Positions 1 through 8,354 of a stretch of 64,000 nucleotides of DNA are shown here, one piece after another. The position numbers and the translations under genes were made by a program. The notes under the pieces were generated by a model, which searched no databases, had not been told where the DNA came from, and saw only the letters and a list, made by a program, of their open reading frames with translations. The stretch is from Maricaulis sp. (lineage in GTDB: Bacteria; Pseudomonadota; Alphaproteobacteria; Caulobacterales; Maricaulaceae): contig JAEPND010000007.1 in the NCBI GenBank assembly GCA_017643585.1, forward strand, positions 62,001 to 126,000, in the 5' to 3' direction. Positions within the stretch are counted from its first letter, which is position 1. Each line of letters starts with the position of its first letter.

Positions 1-821
1 ACCGGCAGTTCTGCGCCGACTGCGCCCGCGGCAATACCAGTCGCGCCACCGACGGCGAAGACGTTGAAAATGTTCGAGCCCAGCACATTTCCGATCGCCA
101 GGTCTGCCTGGCGACGGATCGACGCCATCACCACGGTGGCCAGTTCGGGAAGCGAGGTTCCGAATGCAAGCGCGGTCAGTCCGATGATTGATTCGTCGAT
201 ATCCAGCGCGCGCGCGGCCTCAGTGCCGCCAACGACAATCATCTGTGCACCAACAGGCAGGGCGATCAGGCCCACGGCCAGCGAGAACAGGATCCCGCTC
301 CATTTGTGAGGCAGGCCTTCAATTCCATCGATATCGGTCAGCTCGGCCAGGCTTGGATCATCGGTCTTGCCACGGGCCAGAAAGCCCAGGATGAGCACAT
401 AGGCGATGATCGTCGCGAACAAGCCGTATCCTTCAACCGGAGTGATTTGGTGATCATAGCCGACACCAATCAATGCAATCGCTGCGACCAGCGCGAAAAT
501 GGCATTGCGGCGAACACCGGGCGTGGTGGTCGCGATCGCTCCGAACACGGCGGGAAGTCCAAGCACAAGAAGGAAATTGGCAATGTTGGAGCCGACGATG
601 TTGCCCATCGCCAGACCAGGGGCTCCTGCCAGGGCAGACTGCACGCTGACCACAAGTTCCGGCGCTGACGTGCCGAAGGCAACAATCGTCAGACCGACAA
701 AAAGTGAGGGCAGTTTCCAACGGCGTGCCAGGCCGGCTCCGCCTCGTACCAGAAAATCGCCACCAAACAGGAGAACGACAATCCCGCCGAGAATCAATGC
801 AATGAAAACCGGAGCCGACAT
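1..821 (-). CDS. Calcium/sodium antiporter (CaCA family), C-terminus cut by window edge
   Basis: Inner-membrane exchanger that couples Ca2+ (or another cation) efflux to Na+ influx. Reading the minus strand from ATG at 821 gives an open frame of 273 codons that runs off the window. Both alpha repeats that define the family are visible: the first around residues 43-88 with GLTIVAFGTSAPELV followed by GNIVGSNIAN, the second around residues 211-257 with GLTALAFGTSLPELA followed by GNVLGSNIFN. The rest is hydrophobic helix. Roughly 50 residues of a usual 320-330 aa protein are missing. It resembles the YrbG group. The family call is secure; the transported ion is not shown by the sequence. Confidence 0.93.
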   Translation of the reverse strand, partial: MSAPVFIALILGGIVVLLFGGDFLVRGGAGLARRWKLPSLFVGLTIVAFGTSAPELVVSVQSALAGAPGLAMGNIVGSNIANFLLVLGLPAVFGAIATTTPGVRRNAIFALVAAIALIGVGYDHQITPVEGYGLFATIIAYVLILGFLARGKTDDPSLAELTDIDGIEGLPHKWSGILFSLAVGLIALPVGAQMIVVGGTEAARALDIDESIIGLTALAFGTSLPELATVVMASIRRQADLAIGNVLGSNIFNVFAVGGATGIAAGAVGAELP

Positions 822-848
822 GGAAACACTCAATACTCTGAGAACAGG

Positions 849-929
849 TTAGTCGAAACGACCATACTCGATGAGATTGAGAAGTCCGAACAGGCCGGCG
901 ATCAGGCCAAGGGCGACAAGAGCAAACAT
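849..929 (-). CDS. Candidate 26-aa single-helix membrane peptide
   Basis: A short frame upstream of the antiporter on the same strand, with 27 bases between its stop and the antiporter start. It begins MFALVALGLIAG, has one hydrophobic stretch of about 17 residues, and ends in a charged tail, IEYGRFD. The ribosome site is only fair: a GGGG run lies about eight bases before the ATG. The composition is typical of small one-helix membrane peptides, and the position suggests co-transcription with the antiporter. Chance is not excluded at this length. Confidence 0.4.
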   Translation of the reverse strand: MFALVALGLIAGLFGLLNLIEYGRFD

Positions 930-1004
930 GGAAATACCCCAAATCAAATTGTTTCGGTGGCTACATAGCGCGCGGATCGCGCGCTGGCCAGTCGGAGTGG
1001 AAGT

Positions 1005-1475
1005 ATGAGCTGGAGATGGCGGCTTGAACCGGTATTGCGACCGCTGTTCCAGGCCTGGTGGCGGGTGAAGCGTGGCACGACGCTGGGCGTGCGCGTGCTC
1101 GCTCAGCGCGATGACGGTGCTATCATGCTGGTGAAGCACACTTATATCAGCGGCTGGCATCTGCCGGGCGGCGGTGTCGAGCGTGGTGAGCTGGCCGAGA
1201 TCGCTGCGGAACGGGAGCTGGAAGAGGAAGCGGGTCTGAATGCGCGGGGGCGATTGCAGCTTGTCGGCATCTTCGCCAATCATCGCTTTTTCCGGGGCGA
1301 CCACGTCATACTTTATGCCGCAATGGAGGCCGTGGACTGCGAGCCAGCCGAGCAAGGCGAGATCGCCGAACGGGCCTGGTTTGCCCTCGACAATCTTCCG
1401 CCAGACGTCTCCGGCGCCACGCTCCGGCGAATCCAGGAACACATTGGAATTCAAGGTAAATCACTGGAATGGTGA
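1005..1475 (+). CDS. NUDIX hydrolase
   Basis: 156 aa hydrolase of nucleoside diphosphates linked to another moiety; substrate unknown. The full Nudix box G-x5-E-x7-RE-U-x-EE-x-G-U is present at residues 56-78 (GGVERGE, then RELEEEAGL), so metal binding and catalysis should be intact. The N-terminus is basic and aromatic (MSWRWRLEPVLRPLFQAWW), possibly a short amphipathic helix. The ATG follows a purine-rich GGAGTGGAAGT. It is divergent from the small ORF and antiporter on the other strand and lies 220 bases before the sensor kinase. It is probably monocistronic. Confidence 0.9.
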   Translation: MSWRWRLEPVLRPLFQAWWRVKRGTTLGVRVLAQRDDGAIMLVKHTYISGWHLPGGGVERGELAEIAAERELEEEAGLNARGRLQLVGIFANHRFFRGDHVILYAAMEAVDCEPAEQGEIAERAWFALDNLPPDVSGATLRRIQEHIGIQGKSLEW

Positions 1476-1621
1476 AAAGATGCGGTGTGCCATCGATCCT
1501 TTCCTGCGAGGGTATGTGGATCAGGATCTCCGGCACACCGCGGGGCGCACGCTGTCGAAACTAGGGGAGGCCGCCTGAACGCTGCCTGAAGCAATCGACC
1601 CCAGTTTCGCCGTGGAAACGG

Positions 1622-1633
1622 CACAAGCTTGTG
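1622..1633. promoter_or_regulatory. Perfect 12-bp palindrome upstream of the sensor kinase
   Basis: CACAAGCTTGTG is a perfect inverted repeat 66 bases before the kinase ATG, in a 224-base intergenic stretch with no other credible gene. It could be an operator for the downstream two-component operon. No regulator can be named. Confidence 0.25.
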
Positions 1634-1699
1634 GTTTACGGGTCCAATTCATGGCGAGATTTGCTTAGAGTGCTCAGGGGATCGATTCTAAGACGCTAA

Positions 1700-4012
1700 A
1701 TGGCTGAGATTTCAAACGATCAGGCAGCAGATGATGAGCGCGACAATCCGCACGTGCTCCAGGATGATGATTTGCTCGAGCCGGATAGCTGGATCGGTGA
1801 GATCCTGCCCGGCATTCTGGCCGTTGGATTTATCATAATCGTTGCGATTGCGGTCATGGCCGGGGAGCGGGCGCTGATGTCATCGGCGCGGACGACGAAC
1901 CAGGCCACGCTCGAGACTGTTCTGGCCAATACCTACCAGCGTTACGAGGACTGGGCTGCGCAACAGGAAAGCCATGTACGCATCTGGTCACAGAATATCG
2001 ATGTTCTGGGAGCTGTTCGCGAACTGACCATCCTGCCCGTGGCGCCAAGCCTGCGGACCTCACCCCTGCAAGTCGAGCTCTCCATCATGCTGGGCCCTTG
2101 GCTGGAAGAATATGGATATACCGGGTTTGCGGTCATCTCTCCCAACGGCACCGTGCTTGCGGGCAGTGATGAGCAGGCGCTGGGGCATCCGTCCCTCGTC
2201 CTCGACCATGTCGACCGGCAGCGCCTGCAAGCGAATGGCGTGACGCTGAGCGCCCCCTATATTTCCAACGAGTTTGTGGAATCCGACGAAAATGGCCTGC
2301 TCGAGCGCCCGCTCATGCATGCCGTCGCCGTGATCGAGGATGGCGGAGAGCATCTGGGATATCTGGTCTTCGATCTCGATCCGCGCCTGCAATACACCAC
2401 CACTTTCCAGGTCGGACGTACCGGCGCATCCGGCGATACATTCGTGGTCGATGATCAGGGGCGGCTTTTGTCCAGCTCGCGCTACGAGCAGATCATGGTC
2501 GAGGAGGGGCTGCTGGCGGAGAGCCATCCCTCCTTGCTTCACCTGGTGGTTCGTGACCCCGGGCTCGACCTGACCGTGGTCGGGCGGCCCCAGCGGGCTT
2601 ACACGGACTGGCCGCTGACCTTTGCGACCGAGGATGTGATCTCCGGCAATACCGGTGCCAATCTACGGGGCTATCGCGATATTCGCGGTATTCTGGTGAT
2701 GGGGGCCTGGGAATGGTTCCCGCAGCGCAATTTCGGCATCATCACCGAGGTCGAGGTTTCTGAAGCACTGGCCGGTGCCAATCAGGCCCGGGCGGTGTTG
2801 CGGGTCTTCGCCGTCGCGATGGCCCTGTCCTTTATCCTGCTCGCCGTACTGTTCAGCGCCCACCGGAATATCTCCCGGCAGCGGGCCAAGGCCACACACG
2901 AGGCCAAGCAGCGCTTCTCCCAGATCCTCATGACGGCAGCGGAGGGAATTTACGGGATCGATGGCGAAGGCCGGGTGACATTCATCAATCCCCGCGCCTG
3001 CGAGATGCTGGGCTATGTCGAGGAAGAACTGATCGGCAAGGTCATGCATTCCATGGTGCACCATTCGCACCGGGACGGATCCCTCTATCCCAAGGAAGAC
3101 TGTCCGGTGCATACCGCCGGCGTGCCGATCGAGGAGACCGACAAGGAAGTCTTCTGGACCAAGAATGGCCAACCGCTTCAGATCGAATTTGCCACGTCTG
3201 CGATCGACGCCAACAGTCCTTCTGCGGGCGCTGTGATTACCTTCCGCGATATCACCAAGCGCAAACGGGATGAGCAAGCCCTGCGCCGCTATGCCCAGGA
3301 ACTCAAACGCTCGAATGCGGAATTGCAGGAATTCGCCTATGCCGCGTCGCATGACCTGCAGGAGCCGCTGCGCAAGATCCAGGCCTTCGGTGAGCGATTA
3401 AACAACAAGTATGCGCCCGCGCTGGACGACACCGGTCGGCACTATCTTGAACGCATGGTGGATGCCGCCGGGCGTATGCGGCGTCTGATCGATGACCTGC
3501 TGAGCTATTCGCGGGTCAATTCCAAGACCACATCCTATCTGCCGGTGGAGCTGGCCGGGGTGGTGGCGGACGTACTCTCGGACCTGGAGCCACGCATTGT
3601 TGCCGAAGACGCGAAGATACGCGTGGGCGAGTTGCCGGCGATCGAGGCGGATCCCGGCCAGATGCACCAGCTCTTCCTGAACTTGCTGGCCAATGCGTTG
3701 AAATTCCGTCGGCCGGGCGTGACGCCCAACATTACGATCGAGGGCAATGTCGAAGTGGGAGAAGCGGGCGCCGTGGCCCGGATTTCGATCACCGATAACG
3801 GAATCGGGTTCGAGCCGCGTCATGCCGAGCGTATTTTTGGCATGTTCGAGCGCCTGCATGGCCGAGAAGAGTTTGACGGGACAGGTGTCGGCCTGGCGAC
3901 GTGCCGAAAAATCGCCGAACGCCATTCCGGCGAACTGACGGCCTGGGGCGAGCCGGAAGCGGGCGCCGTCTTCACACTGATCCTGCCCATTCGCCAGGGC
4001 ACGGTGATTTAG
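1700..4012 (+). CDS. Membrane sensor histidine kinase with periplasmic sensor and PAS domain
   Basis: 770 aa hybrid-free histidine kinase. A cytoplasmic N-terminal tail is followed by TM1 (about residues 34-56), a periplasmic sensor of roughly 300 residues of Cache-like appearance, TM2 (about 366-388), a PAS domain (about 403-525), a HisKA domain with the phospho-acceptor in YAASHDLQEPLRKI (His near 551), and a HATPase with N box NLLANALKFRRPG, DNGIGF and GTGVGLATC. The HisKA sequence is of the type seen in phytochrome-like and Rcp1-partnered kinases. No strong ribosome site precedes the ATG. It lies 47 bases before a second kinase with a closely similar core and upstream of a CheY-like regulator, so the three probably form one signalling operon. 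The stimulus is unknown. Confidence 0.92.
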   Translation: MAEISNDQAADDERDNPHVLQDDDLLEPDSWIGEILPGILAVGFIIIVAIAVMAGERALMSSARTTNQATLETVLANTYQRYEDWAAQQESHVRIWSQNIDVLGAVRELTILPVAPSLRTSPLQVELSIMLGPWLEEYGYTGFAVISPNGTVLAGSDEQALGHPSLVLDHVDRQRLQANGVTLSAPYISNEFVESDENGLLERPLMHAVAVIEDGGEHLGYLVFDLDPRLQYTTTFQVGRTGASGDTFVVDDQGRLLSSSRYEQIMVEEGLLAESHPSLLHLVVRDPGLDLTVVGRPQRAYTDWPLTFATEDVISGNTGANLRGYRDIRGILVMGAWEWFPQRNFGIITEVEVSEALAGANQARAVLRVFAVAMALSFILLAVLFSAHRNISRQRAKATHEAKQRFSQILMTAAEGIYGIDGEGRVTFINPRACEMLGYVEEELIGKVMHSMVHHSHRDGSLYPKEDCPVHTAGVPIEETDKEVFWTKNGQPLQIEFATSAIDANSPSAGAVITFRDITKRKRDEQALRRYAQELKRSNAELQEFAYAASHDLQEPLRKIQAFGERLNNKYAPALDDTGRHYLERMVDAAGRMRRLIDDLLSYSRVNSKTTSYLPVELAGVVADVLSDLEPRIVAEDAKIRVGELPAIEADPGQMHQLFLNLLANALKFRRPGVTPNITIEGNVEVGEAGAVARISITDNGIGFEPRHAERIFGMFERLHGREEFDGTGVGLATCRKIAERHSGELTAWGEPEAGAVFTLILPIRQGTVI

Positions 4013-4059
4013 GGAAACCAAAACCGGGTCTTCACAGACCCGCTGGAGCGGAAAGCCGG

Positions 4060-4989
4060 ATGTTATTCGGAATCAAGATCAAGCGATTGCTGGTATTCGC
4101 CGGACCGATCGCCTCGCTCGCCCTGATCGGTGAGGTGATCCTGTTTGCGTCCGGCCCCGTCACGCTGCTTGGTCCGGTTTTGCTGGGGGTGTTGGCAGTG
4201 CTGGCGCTGACCCTCGTTATCCTCCTGCTGAGAGAAAACGCGACACAGGTACCGGACGATGACGCGCACGAAACGATTGCGCGCTATGCCCGCGAGCTTG
4301 AGCGCTCCAATCAGGATCTGCAGGTCTTCGCTTCGGCGGCCTCACATGATCTGCAGGAGCCATTGAGGAAGATCGAGAGCTTTGGTCAGCGTCTTCACGA
4401 CAAATATGATCATGTACTGGACGACTCCGGTCGCGTTTATCTCAGCCGCATGGTTGATGCGTCCGGACGCATGCGCCGCCTGATCGATGCCTTGCTGACC
4501 TTTGCCCGGGTCAATGACAAGAACACACAGATCTCTGACGTGGATCTGGAGGCGTTGTGGAAGAGTGTGCTTACCGACAGTTCGGCTTGCATCAAGGCCT
4601 CACAGGCCCGTATCGATATCGCATCCCTGCCGGTGATTGAAGCGGATGAGACCCAGATGCGTATCGTCTTCGACAACCTGTTGAGCAATGCCGTGAAATA
4701 CCAGCCAGCCGGTCAGGCGCCGGAGGTTTCTGTGCAGGTCTTCGATACGGGTGATGCGGCCCAGATCGGACTCCGGGTCCGTGATAACGGGATCGGTTTC
4801 GATCCGAAATATTCAGACCGCATCTTTGAAATGTTCGAGCGGCTGCACTCGCGAAGCGAGTTCGAGGGGAGTGGTATTGGACTGGCAACTTGCGTTAAGA
4901 TAGCCGAACGCCACGGCGGGACGCTGCGGGCGCAGTCTATTCCCGGGCAGGGCGCCGAGTTTTCCTTGATCTTGCCCAAGCATCAGTAG
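4060..4989 (+). CDS. Short membrane sensor histidine kinase
   Basis: 309 aa kinase. The ATG at 4060 is preceded by GGAGCGGAAAGCC, which fixes the start; an upstream extension from 3901 overlaps the previous gene and is rejected. Two adjacent hydrophobic helices (about residues 8-28 and 33-53) leave almost no periplasmic loop. HisKA contains ASAASHDLQEPLRKI and the HATPase contains NLLSNAVKYQ, DNGIGFDP and GSGIGLATC. The catalytic core matches that of the preceding 770 aa kinase almost residue for residue, so they arose by duplication. Without its own sensor region it may sense the membrane or work with the larger kinase. Confidence 0.9.
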   Translation: MLFGIKIKRLLVFAGPIASLALIGEVILFASGPVTLLGPVLLGVLAVLALTLVILLLRENATQVPDDDAHETIARYARELERSNQDLQVFASAASHDLQEPLRKIESFGQRLHDKYDHVLDDSGRVYLSRMVDASGRMRRLIDALLTFARVNDKNTQISDVDLEALWKSVLTDSSACIKASQARIDIASLPVIEADETQMRIVFDNLLSNAVKYQPAGQAPEVSVQVFDTGDAAQIGLRVRDNGIGFDPKYSDRIFEMFERLHSRSEFEGSGIGLATCVKIAERHGGTLRAQSIPGQGAEFSLILPKHQ

Positions 4990-5045
4990 AAGTTGGGGTT
5001 AATCGTCCTTGGGGTTAGGGCGGATCTGGCAAAGAGGCTGGCACA

Positions 5046-5528
5046 ATGAGCACTGAGAACTCGCTATTCACGATCTTGATGGTCGATGACGATCCGGATG
5101 ATCGCCTGCTGTTCAAGGAGGCCTGTGAAGAAGTCCGGTTGCGCAATCCGCTCGAGTTTCTCGAAAATGGCGAACAGCTCGTTGACTATCTCAAGCGCCA
5201 GGGCGCCTACGCGCATCTGAAGGGGGAGCCTTTTCCCGGCATTATCCTGCTCGACCTGAACATGCCGCTGAAAGACGGTCGTGAAGCGCTGGAAGAGGTC
5301 AAGGCCGATCCTGAATTGCGGCATATTCCCATCATCGTGCTGACAACGTCGAAGAGCGAGGATGACATCCTGTCGAGCTACGGGCTCGGCGCATCCTCTT
5401 ATATCGTCAAGCCGATTTCGCTGGACCGCCTGATGCGCGTGGTCAATTCTATTGGCAAATACTGGGTCCAGATCGTGGAAATGCCGGACGCCGAGGGGGC
5501 CAAGGTCGACGAGGAAGAGATCGACTGA
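5046..5528 (+). CDS. Single-domain response regulator (CheY/Rcp1-like)
   Basis: 160 aa receiver with no output domain. The acidic pocket is VDDDPDD near residue 13-19, the phospho-acceptor is D70 in LLDLNMP, the switch Thr is in VLTTS (100-101), and the conserved Lys is K122 in VKPIS. The longer spacing between the acidic pocket and D70 is typical of the Rcp1 group that pairs with kinases carrying ASHDLQEPL-type HisKA domains, which fits the two kinases immediately upstream. A final acidic tail (VDEEEID) is unusual. It is the last gene of the operon, ending 28 bases before an intrinsic terminator. Confidence 0.93.
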   Translation: MSTENSLFTILMVDDDPDDRLLFKEACEEVRLRNPLEFLENGEQLVDYLKRQGAYAHLKGEPFPGIILLDLNMPLKDGREALEEVKADPELRHIPIIVLTTSKSEDDILSSYGLGASSYIVKPISLDRLMRVVNSIGKYWVQIVEMPDAEGAKVDEEEID

Positions 5529-5550
5529 TCAACTCTCTCTTGTGTGCAAG

Positions 5551-5581
5551 AAAAAGCAGGCGGCCAAGTGCCGCCTGTTTT
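5551..5581 (+). terminator. Intrinsic terminator after the response regulator
   Basis: Perfect 8-bp stem CAGGCGGC/GCCGCCTG (5557-5564 with 5570-5577), loop CAAGT, four T residues after it and five A residues before it. It closes the kinase-regulator operon. Confidence 0.9.
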
Positions 5582-5683
5582 GCTATGTTCGCCTGTGAGG
5601 AGAGTTGCCGCGACCTTGCCGCATTCGCTCTTTAAGTTCGTGTTTCAATCGAAGTGTCGCGGGGAGCGGCGCAGGGGGATGTG

Positions 5684-6301
5684 ATGTTCGGACGTATGGC
5701 TATGACCGGGTTGACCGTAATGGTTGCCATGGTTCTCGCGCTGGCAATCTTGGTCATTCTCGGCGTGTATGCGCCCCTGTGGCTGCACTGGGTCCAGAAT
5801 GGCGCCGATCTGATCGAGCGCGCTGTGACATCGACCGGCCTGCCAAGCAAATACAATGTCTGGGTCGGTATTTTTGCCGCTTCCGAGGCGATCGTCATCC
5901 TGATCTTCACCATCATCGCACGCATCATCCTGGCTGTAGTGCTGGCGCCGGTATCGCCCCGCACAAGCGGGATTGGCCGTTTGCTGGCCAGTATCGGATC
6001 GATGACCGCATCCCTGTTCTTTGCCTTCGTCCTGGGCATTTTGATGCTGGTGACACTGGGGATTATCGCGCCGGACATTCTTGACGGCATGCTGTCCGCG
6101 GCCGGGTGGGTCGAGGCGCGCCTGGAGCACACCGGTCTGCCCTTCCGCTGGAATAATATCCTTCGCCTGCTGATCGCGGATGACCAGATCCTGCTGCTCT
6201 TCTTCACCATTGTCGCCCGCATGCTGATCGCGCTGGTGGCGACCTCTCTCAGTGCGGCGATGGGCGGCAACCGGTCGGACTATCTGGTGCCGGCGCGCTA
6301 G
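5684..6301 (+). CDS. Four-helix membrane protein made of two tandem repeats
   Basis: 205 aa protein of unknown function. The start at 5684 has an excellent ribosome site (AGGGGGATGTG); a start 30 bases upstream is less likely. Four hydrophobic helices are visible. The two halves align along their length: each has a first helix ending in LG(V/I)(Y/I)AP, a loop ending in TGLP, and a second helix containing FFTI(I/V)AR(I/M)LIA or its near equivalent. This suggests an internal duplication of a two-helix unit. Its stop overlaps the convergent esterase gene by four bases. Confidence 0.75.
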   Translation: MFGRMAMTGLTVMVAMVLALAILVILGVYAPLWLHWVQNGADLIERAVTSTGLPSKYNVWVGIFAASEAIVILIFTIIARIILAVVLAPVSPRTSGIGRLLASIGSMTASLFFAFVLGILMLVTLGIIAPDILDGMLSAAGWVEARLEHTGLPFRWNNILRLLIADDQILLLFFTIVARMLIALVATSLSAAMGGNRSDYLVPAR

Positions 6302-7305
6302 TCGCTGAGTACACGCGTCAGATAGGGCAGGCTGACATCCATCCGGTAGTCCGTGGATGAGTGATTGTCCGGAAACTCTTCATACACGTGTGCGATATCG
6401 CGCGCGCTCAGTGCGCGGTGCATGCGTCGCGCGCCGTAAAGCAGGTTGTACTGGTCGACATCGCCGCAATCGATGAACAGGCCCTTGAGCTGTTTCAGCC
6501 CTTCGCCATGTTCGTCGAGCATTTCCAGCGGGTCCCATTTGAGCCATTGCGCCCAGCGGTCCTCGATGCGTTCGCACGTATCCATGGTCACCGGCAGGCG
6601 GATGCCGAGATAGCTGTCCGGATCGGGGTCATAGGTCGCGGCCATGGCGAGGATCATCAGGGCGTGCAGGTCGCTGCCATCAATTTTCGGCGCCTTTTCG
6701 AAGTGCTCGATGAAGGCCTCGATCGTGCCGCCCCGCTTGTCGATGCGGCGCAGGGTGTGCGCGAAATCGGCGGCAAACATCAGTTCAAAGCCCATATCCC
6801 CGGAATGGCTGGCCGCAGCAGACCAGAAGGTGGGATAGAGCAGGGCGTGGACCATGGCGGCATAACCGCCGGAGCTCTTGCCAAAAACGCCGCGCTTGCC
6901 CGTTCCGCCGCAGCCGAGCTCGGCCTCGATCATGGGCACGCATTCCCGGGTGATGAAGTCAGCCCAATTGCCCATCGCGGCGGAGTTCACATACTGATTT
7001 CCGCCGAGGCGGGTGAAACAGTCCGGAAAGGCGATGACACAGGGCGCCATCTTGCCCTCGGCGATCAGCCGGTCGGCGCGCTCCGGGACATTCTCGCCGA
7101 AATTATTCCAGTTGGTGTGTTTGGGGCCACCCGAAGTGAAGCCGACCAGGTCGACCAGCAAGGGCAGGCCCGATCCGTCATGACCGGCGGGGATATAGAC
7201 ATCCACACGACGCGTCGTCGGATCGCCCAGCATGTTGTTGGCGATGGCATCGCTCTCGATGACTAGCTGCCGTACCGTTCCGCGCGGGAACTCCCCTCGT
7301 TGCAT
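6298..7305 (-). CDS. Alpha/beta-hydrolase esterase (esterase D / Fes-like)
   Basis: 335 aa cytoplasmic serine hydrolase; no signal peptide. The nucleophile is S144 in FGKSSGGYAA, with the usual strand-elbow-helix context. A later Asp in FIDCGDVDQYN and a His in EFPDNHSSTDYR near the C-terminus complete a plausible triad. The fold resembles the putative esterase family that includes S-formylglutathione hydrolase and enterochelin esterase. The substrate cannot be assigned. It overlaps the upstream membrane-protein gene by 43 bases at its start and the convergent gene by four bases at its end. Confidence 0.85.
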   Translation of the reverse strand: MQRGEFPRGTVRQLVIESDAIANNMLGDPTTRRVDVYIPAGHDGSGLPLLVDLVGFTSGGPKHTNWNNFGENVPERADRLIAEGKMAPCVIAFPDCFTRLGGNQYVNSAAMGNWADFITRECVPMIEAELGCGGTGKRGVFGKSSGGYAAMVHALLYPTFWSAAASHSGDMGFELMFAADFAHTLRRIDKRGGTIEAFIEHFEKAPKIDGSDLHALMILAMAATYDPDPDSYLGIRLPVTMDTCERIEDRWAQWLKWDPLEMLDEHGEGLKQLKGLFIDCGDVDQYNLLYGARRMHRALSARDIAHVYEEFPDNHSSTDYRMDVSLPYLTRVLSD

Positions 7306-7736
7306 GACCTATCTCCACCGGCTTTGCGATCCTGGTACCAGTGAAGCCCGGCAAACAGGACGGCTGTATCGACTGCAAGCAGGAAATAGCCAATGATTCC
7401 GGGGAAGTCGTAATTAAAAATCTGCGTTCCCCAGATCGAGATGCGCAAAATGCTCGCTGATCCATAGGCGAACACAAAATACCGGCGACGCATGATCAAG
7501 AGGAGCAGGGCGATGGCATAGCCCAACAGGCAGGCCGCCCCGGTGATTACAATGGCGGGCCCGGTCGCAAACATGGGCGGCAGCGCCTGGCCGAACGGGG
7601 TTTGTGAGAGTGCTGCATGCTTTTGCACCAGATCCACCATCGACCAGAGCAGCGCGTTGATCAGCGGCAGGCTCGCCGCAAGGCAGACCACGGCCCAGGG
7701 CCGGGATTTGGGAATGGGACTGTAGGGAAAACGCAT
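7263..7736 (-). CDS. Four-helix membrane protein, paralogue of the next gene upstream
   Basis: 157 aa protein with four predicted helices and a short basic tail. ATG at 7736 gives MRFPYSPIPKSRPW; a TTG at 7751 is a possible alternative. It shares length, helix layout and a C-terminal signature with the product of 7836-8252: GYFLLAVDTAVL..HWYQDRK here against GFFMLAADLAVI..KWYLETRR there. Function unknown. It overlaps the esterase start by 43 bases and could be translationally coupled to it. Confidence 0.7.
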   Translation of the reverse strand: MRFPYSPIPKSRPWAVVCLAASLPLINALLWSMVDLVQKHAALSQTPFGQALPPMFATGPAIVITGAACLLGYAIALLLLIMRRRYFVFAYGSASILRISIWGTQIFNYDFPGIIGYFLLAVDTAVLFAGLHWYQDRKAGGDRSCNEGSSRAERYGS

Positions 7737-7835
7737 GAACTCTCGACACAAGGCAACAATTGGTGCGCTCTTTACAGTGCAGAGGCGTTCGAGAAAATGA
7801 ATGTTTTATAGATGCTTAGTAGGTTTTTGTTACCC

Positions 7836-8252
7836 TTAACGACGGGTTTCCAGATACCATTTCCCTGCGGTGCCGATAACCGCCAGATCTGCTGCCAGCA
7901 TGAAAAAGCCCACCACTGCGGGAAACTCGACGATCTGGACCTGGGACAGCCAGTAAAAGAAGCGACAACCGCTGGCCGTCATGTAGAGCGGCAGGAAAAG
8001 CGTGGCCCGGCGCAGCAGCAGAACAAAGCTGACCATGTAGAGCAGGACGGCCAGGCCGCCGAGCAGGCCGTGCATCGCTGACGAGGCGAAACGCATGACG
8101 AAGCCGGACGGCTTGGCGCCAAACAGCCCCAAGTCCGCAATCCCGCCAAGATTGCTCGCAAGCCAGACCAGACTGCCCACAAAGGTGACCGACGCCAGCC
8201 CGATACAAAACCGCCAGCGCGCATCATTGGGAATGCTGACCTGCGAAAACAC
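7836..8252 (-). CDS. Four-helix membrane protein (paralogue), GTG start
   Basis: 138 aa protein. The open frame continues far upstream through the antisense of the phosphoribosyltransferase, but the aligned N-terminus of its paralogue (MRFPYSPIPKSRPW against MFSQVSIPNDARW) and a GGAG just before it favour the GTG at 8252. Four hydrophobic helices; ends WYLETRR. A possible longer form would add a CGRCGEE zinc-ribbon-like segment, starting near 8300; that cannot be excluded. Function unknown. Confidence 0.65.
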   Translation of the reverse strand: MFSQVSIPNDARWRFCIGLASVTFVGSLVWLASNLGGIADLGLFGAKPSGFVMRFASSAMHGLLGGLAVLLYMVSFVLLLRRATLFLPLYMTASGCRFFYWLSQVQIVEFPAVVGFFMLAADLAVIGTAGKWYLETRR

Positions 8253-8354
8253 GGCTCCGGTCTCCTCGCCGCATCGGCCACAGTGGAATCGCTTCCTGCC
8301 TTTATCATAACAGGTTAGGCTCGACGCAGGACCCTTCCATGCGAGCCCCTTTTG

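Noticed and set aside
1480..1578. 32-codon frame after the NUDIX gene (DPFLRGYVDQDLRHTAGRTL)
   Set aside because: Looks vaguely like the end of a larger protein, but the ribosome site is poor and no family could be named; it could be a gene remnant or chance.
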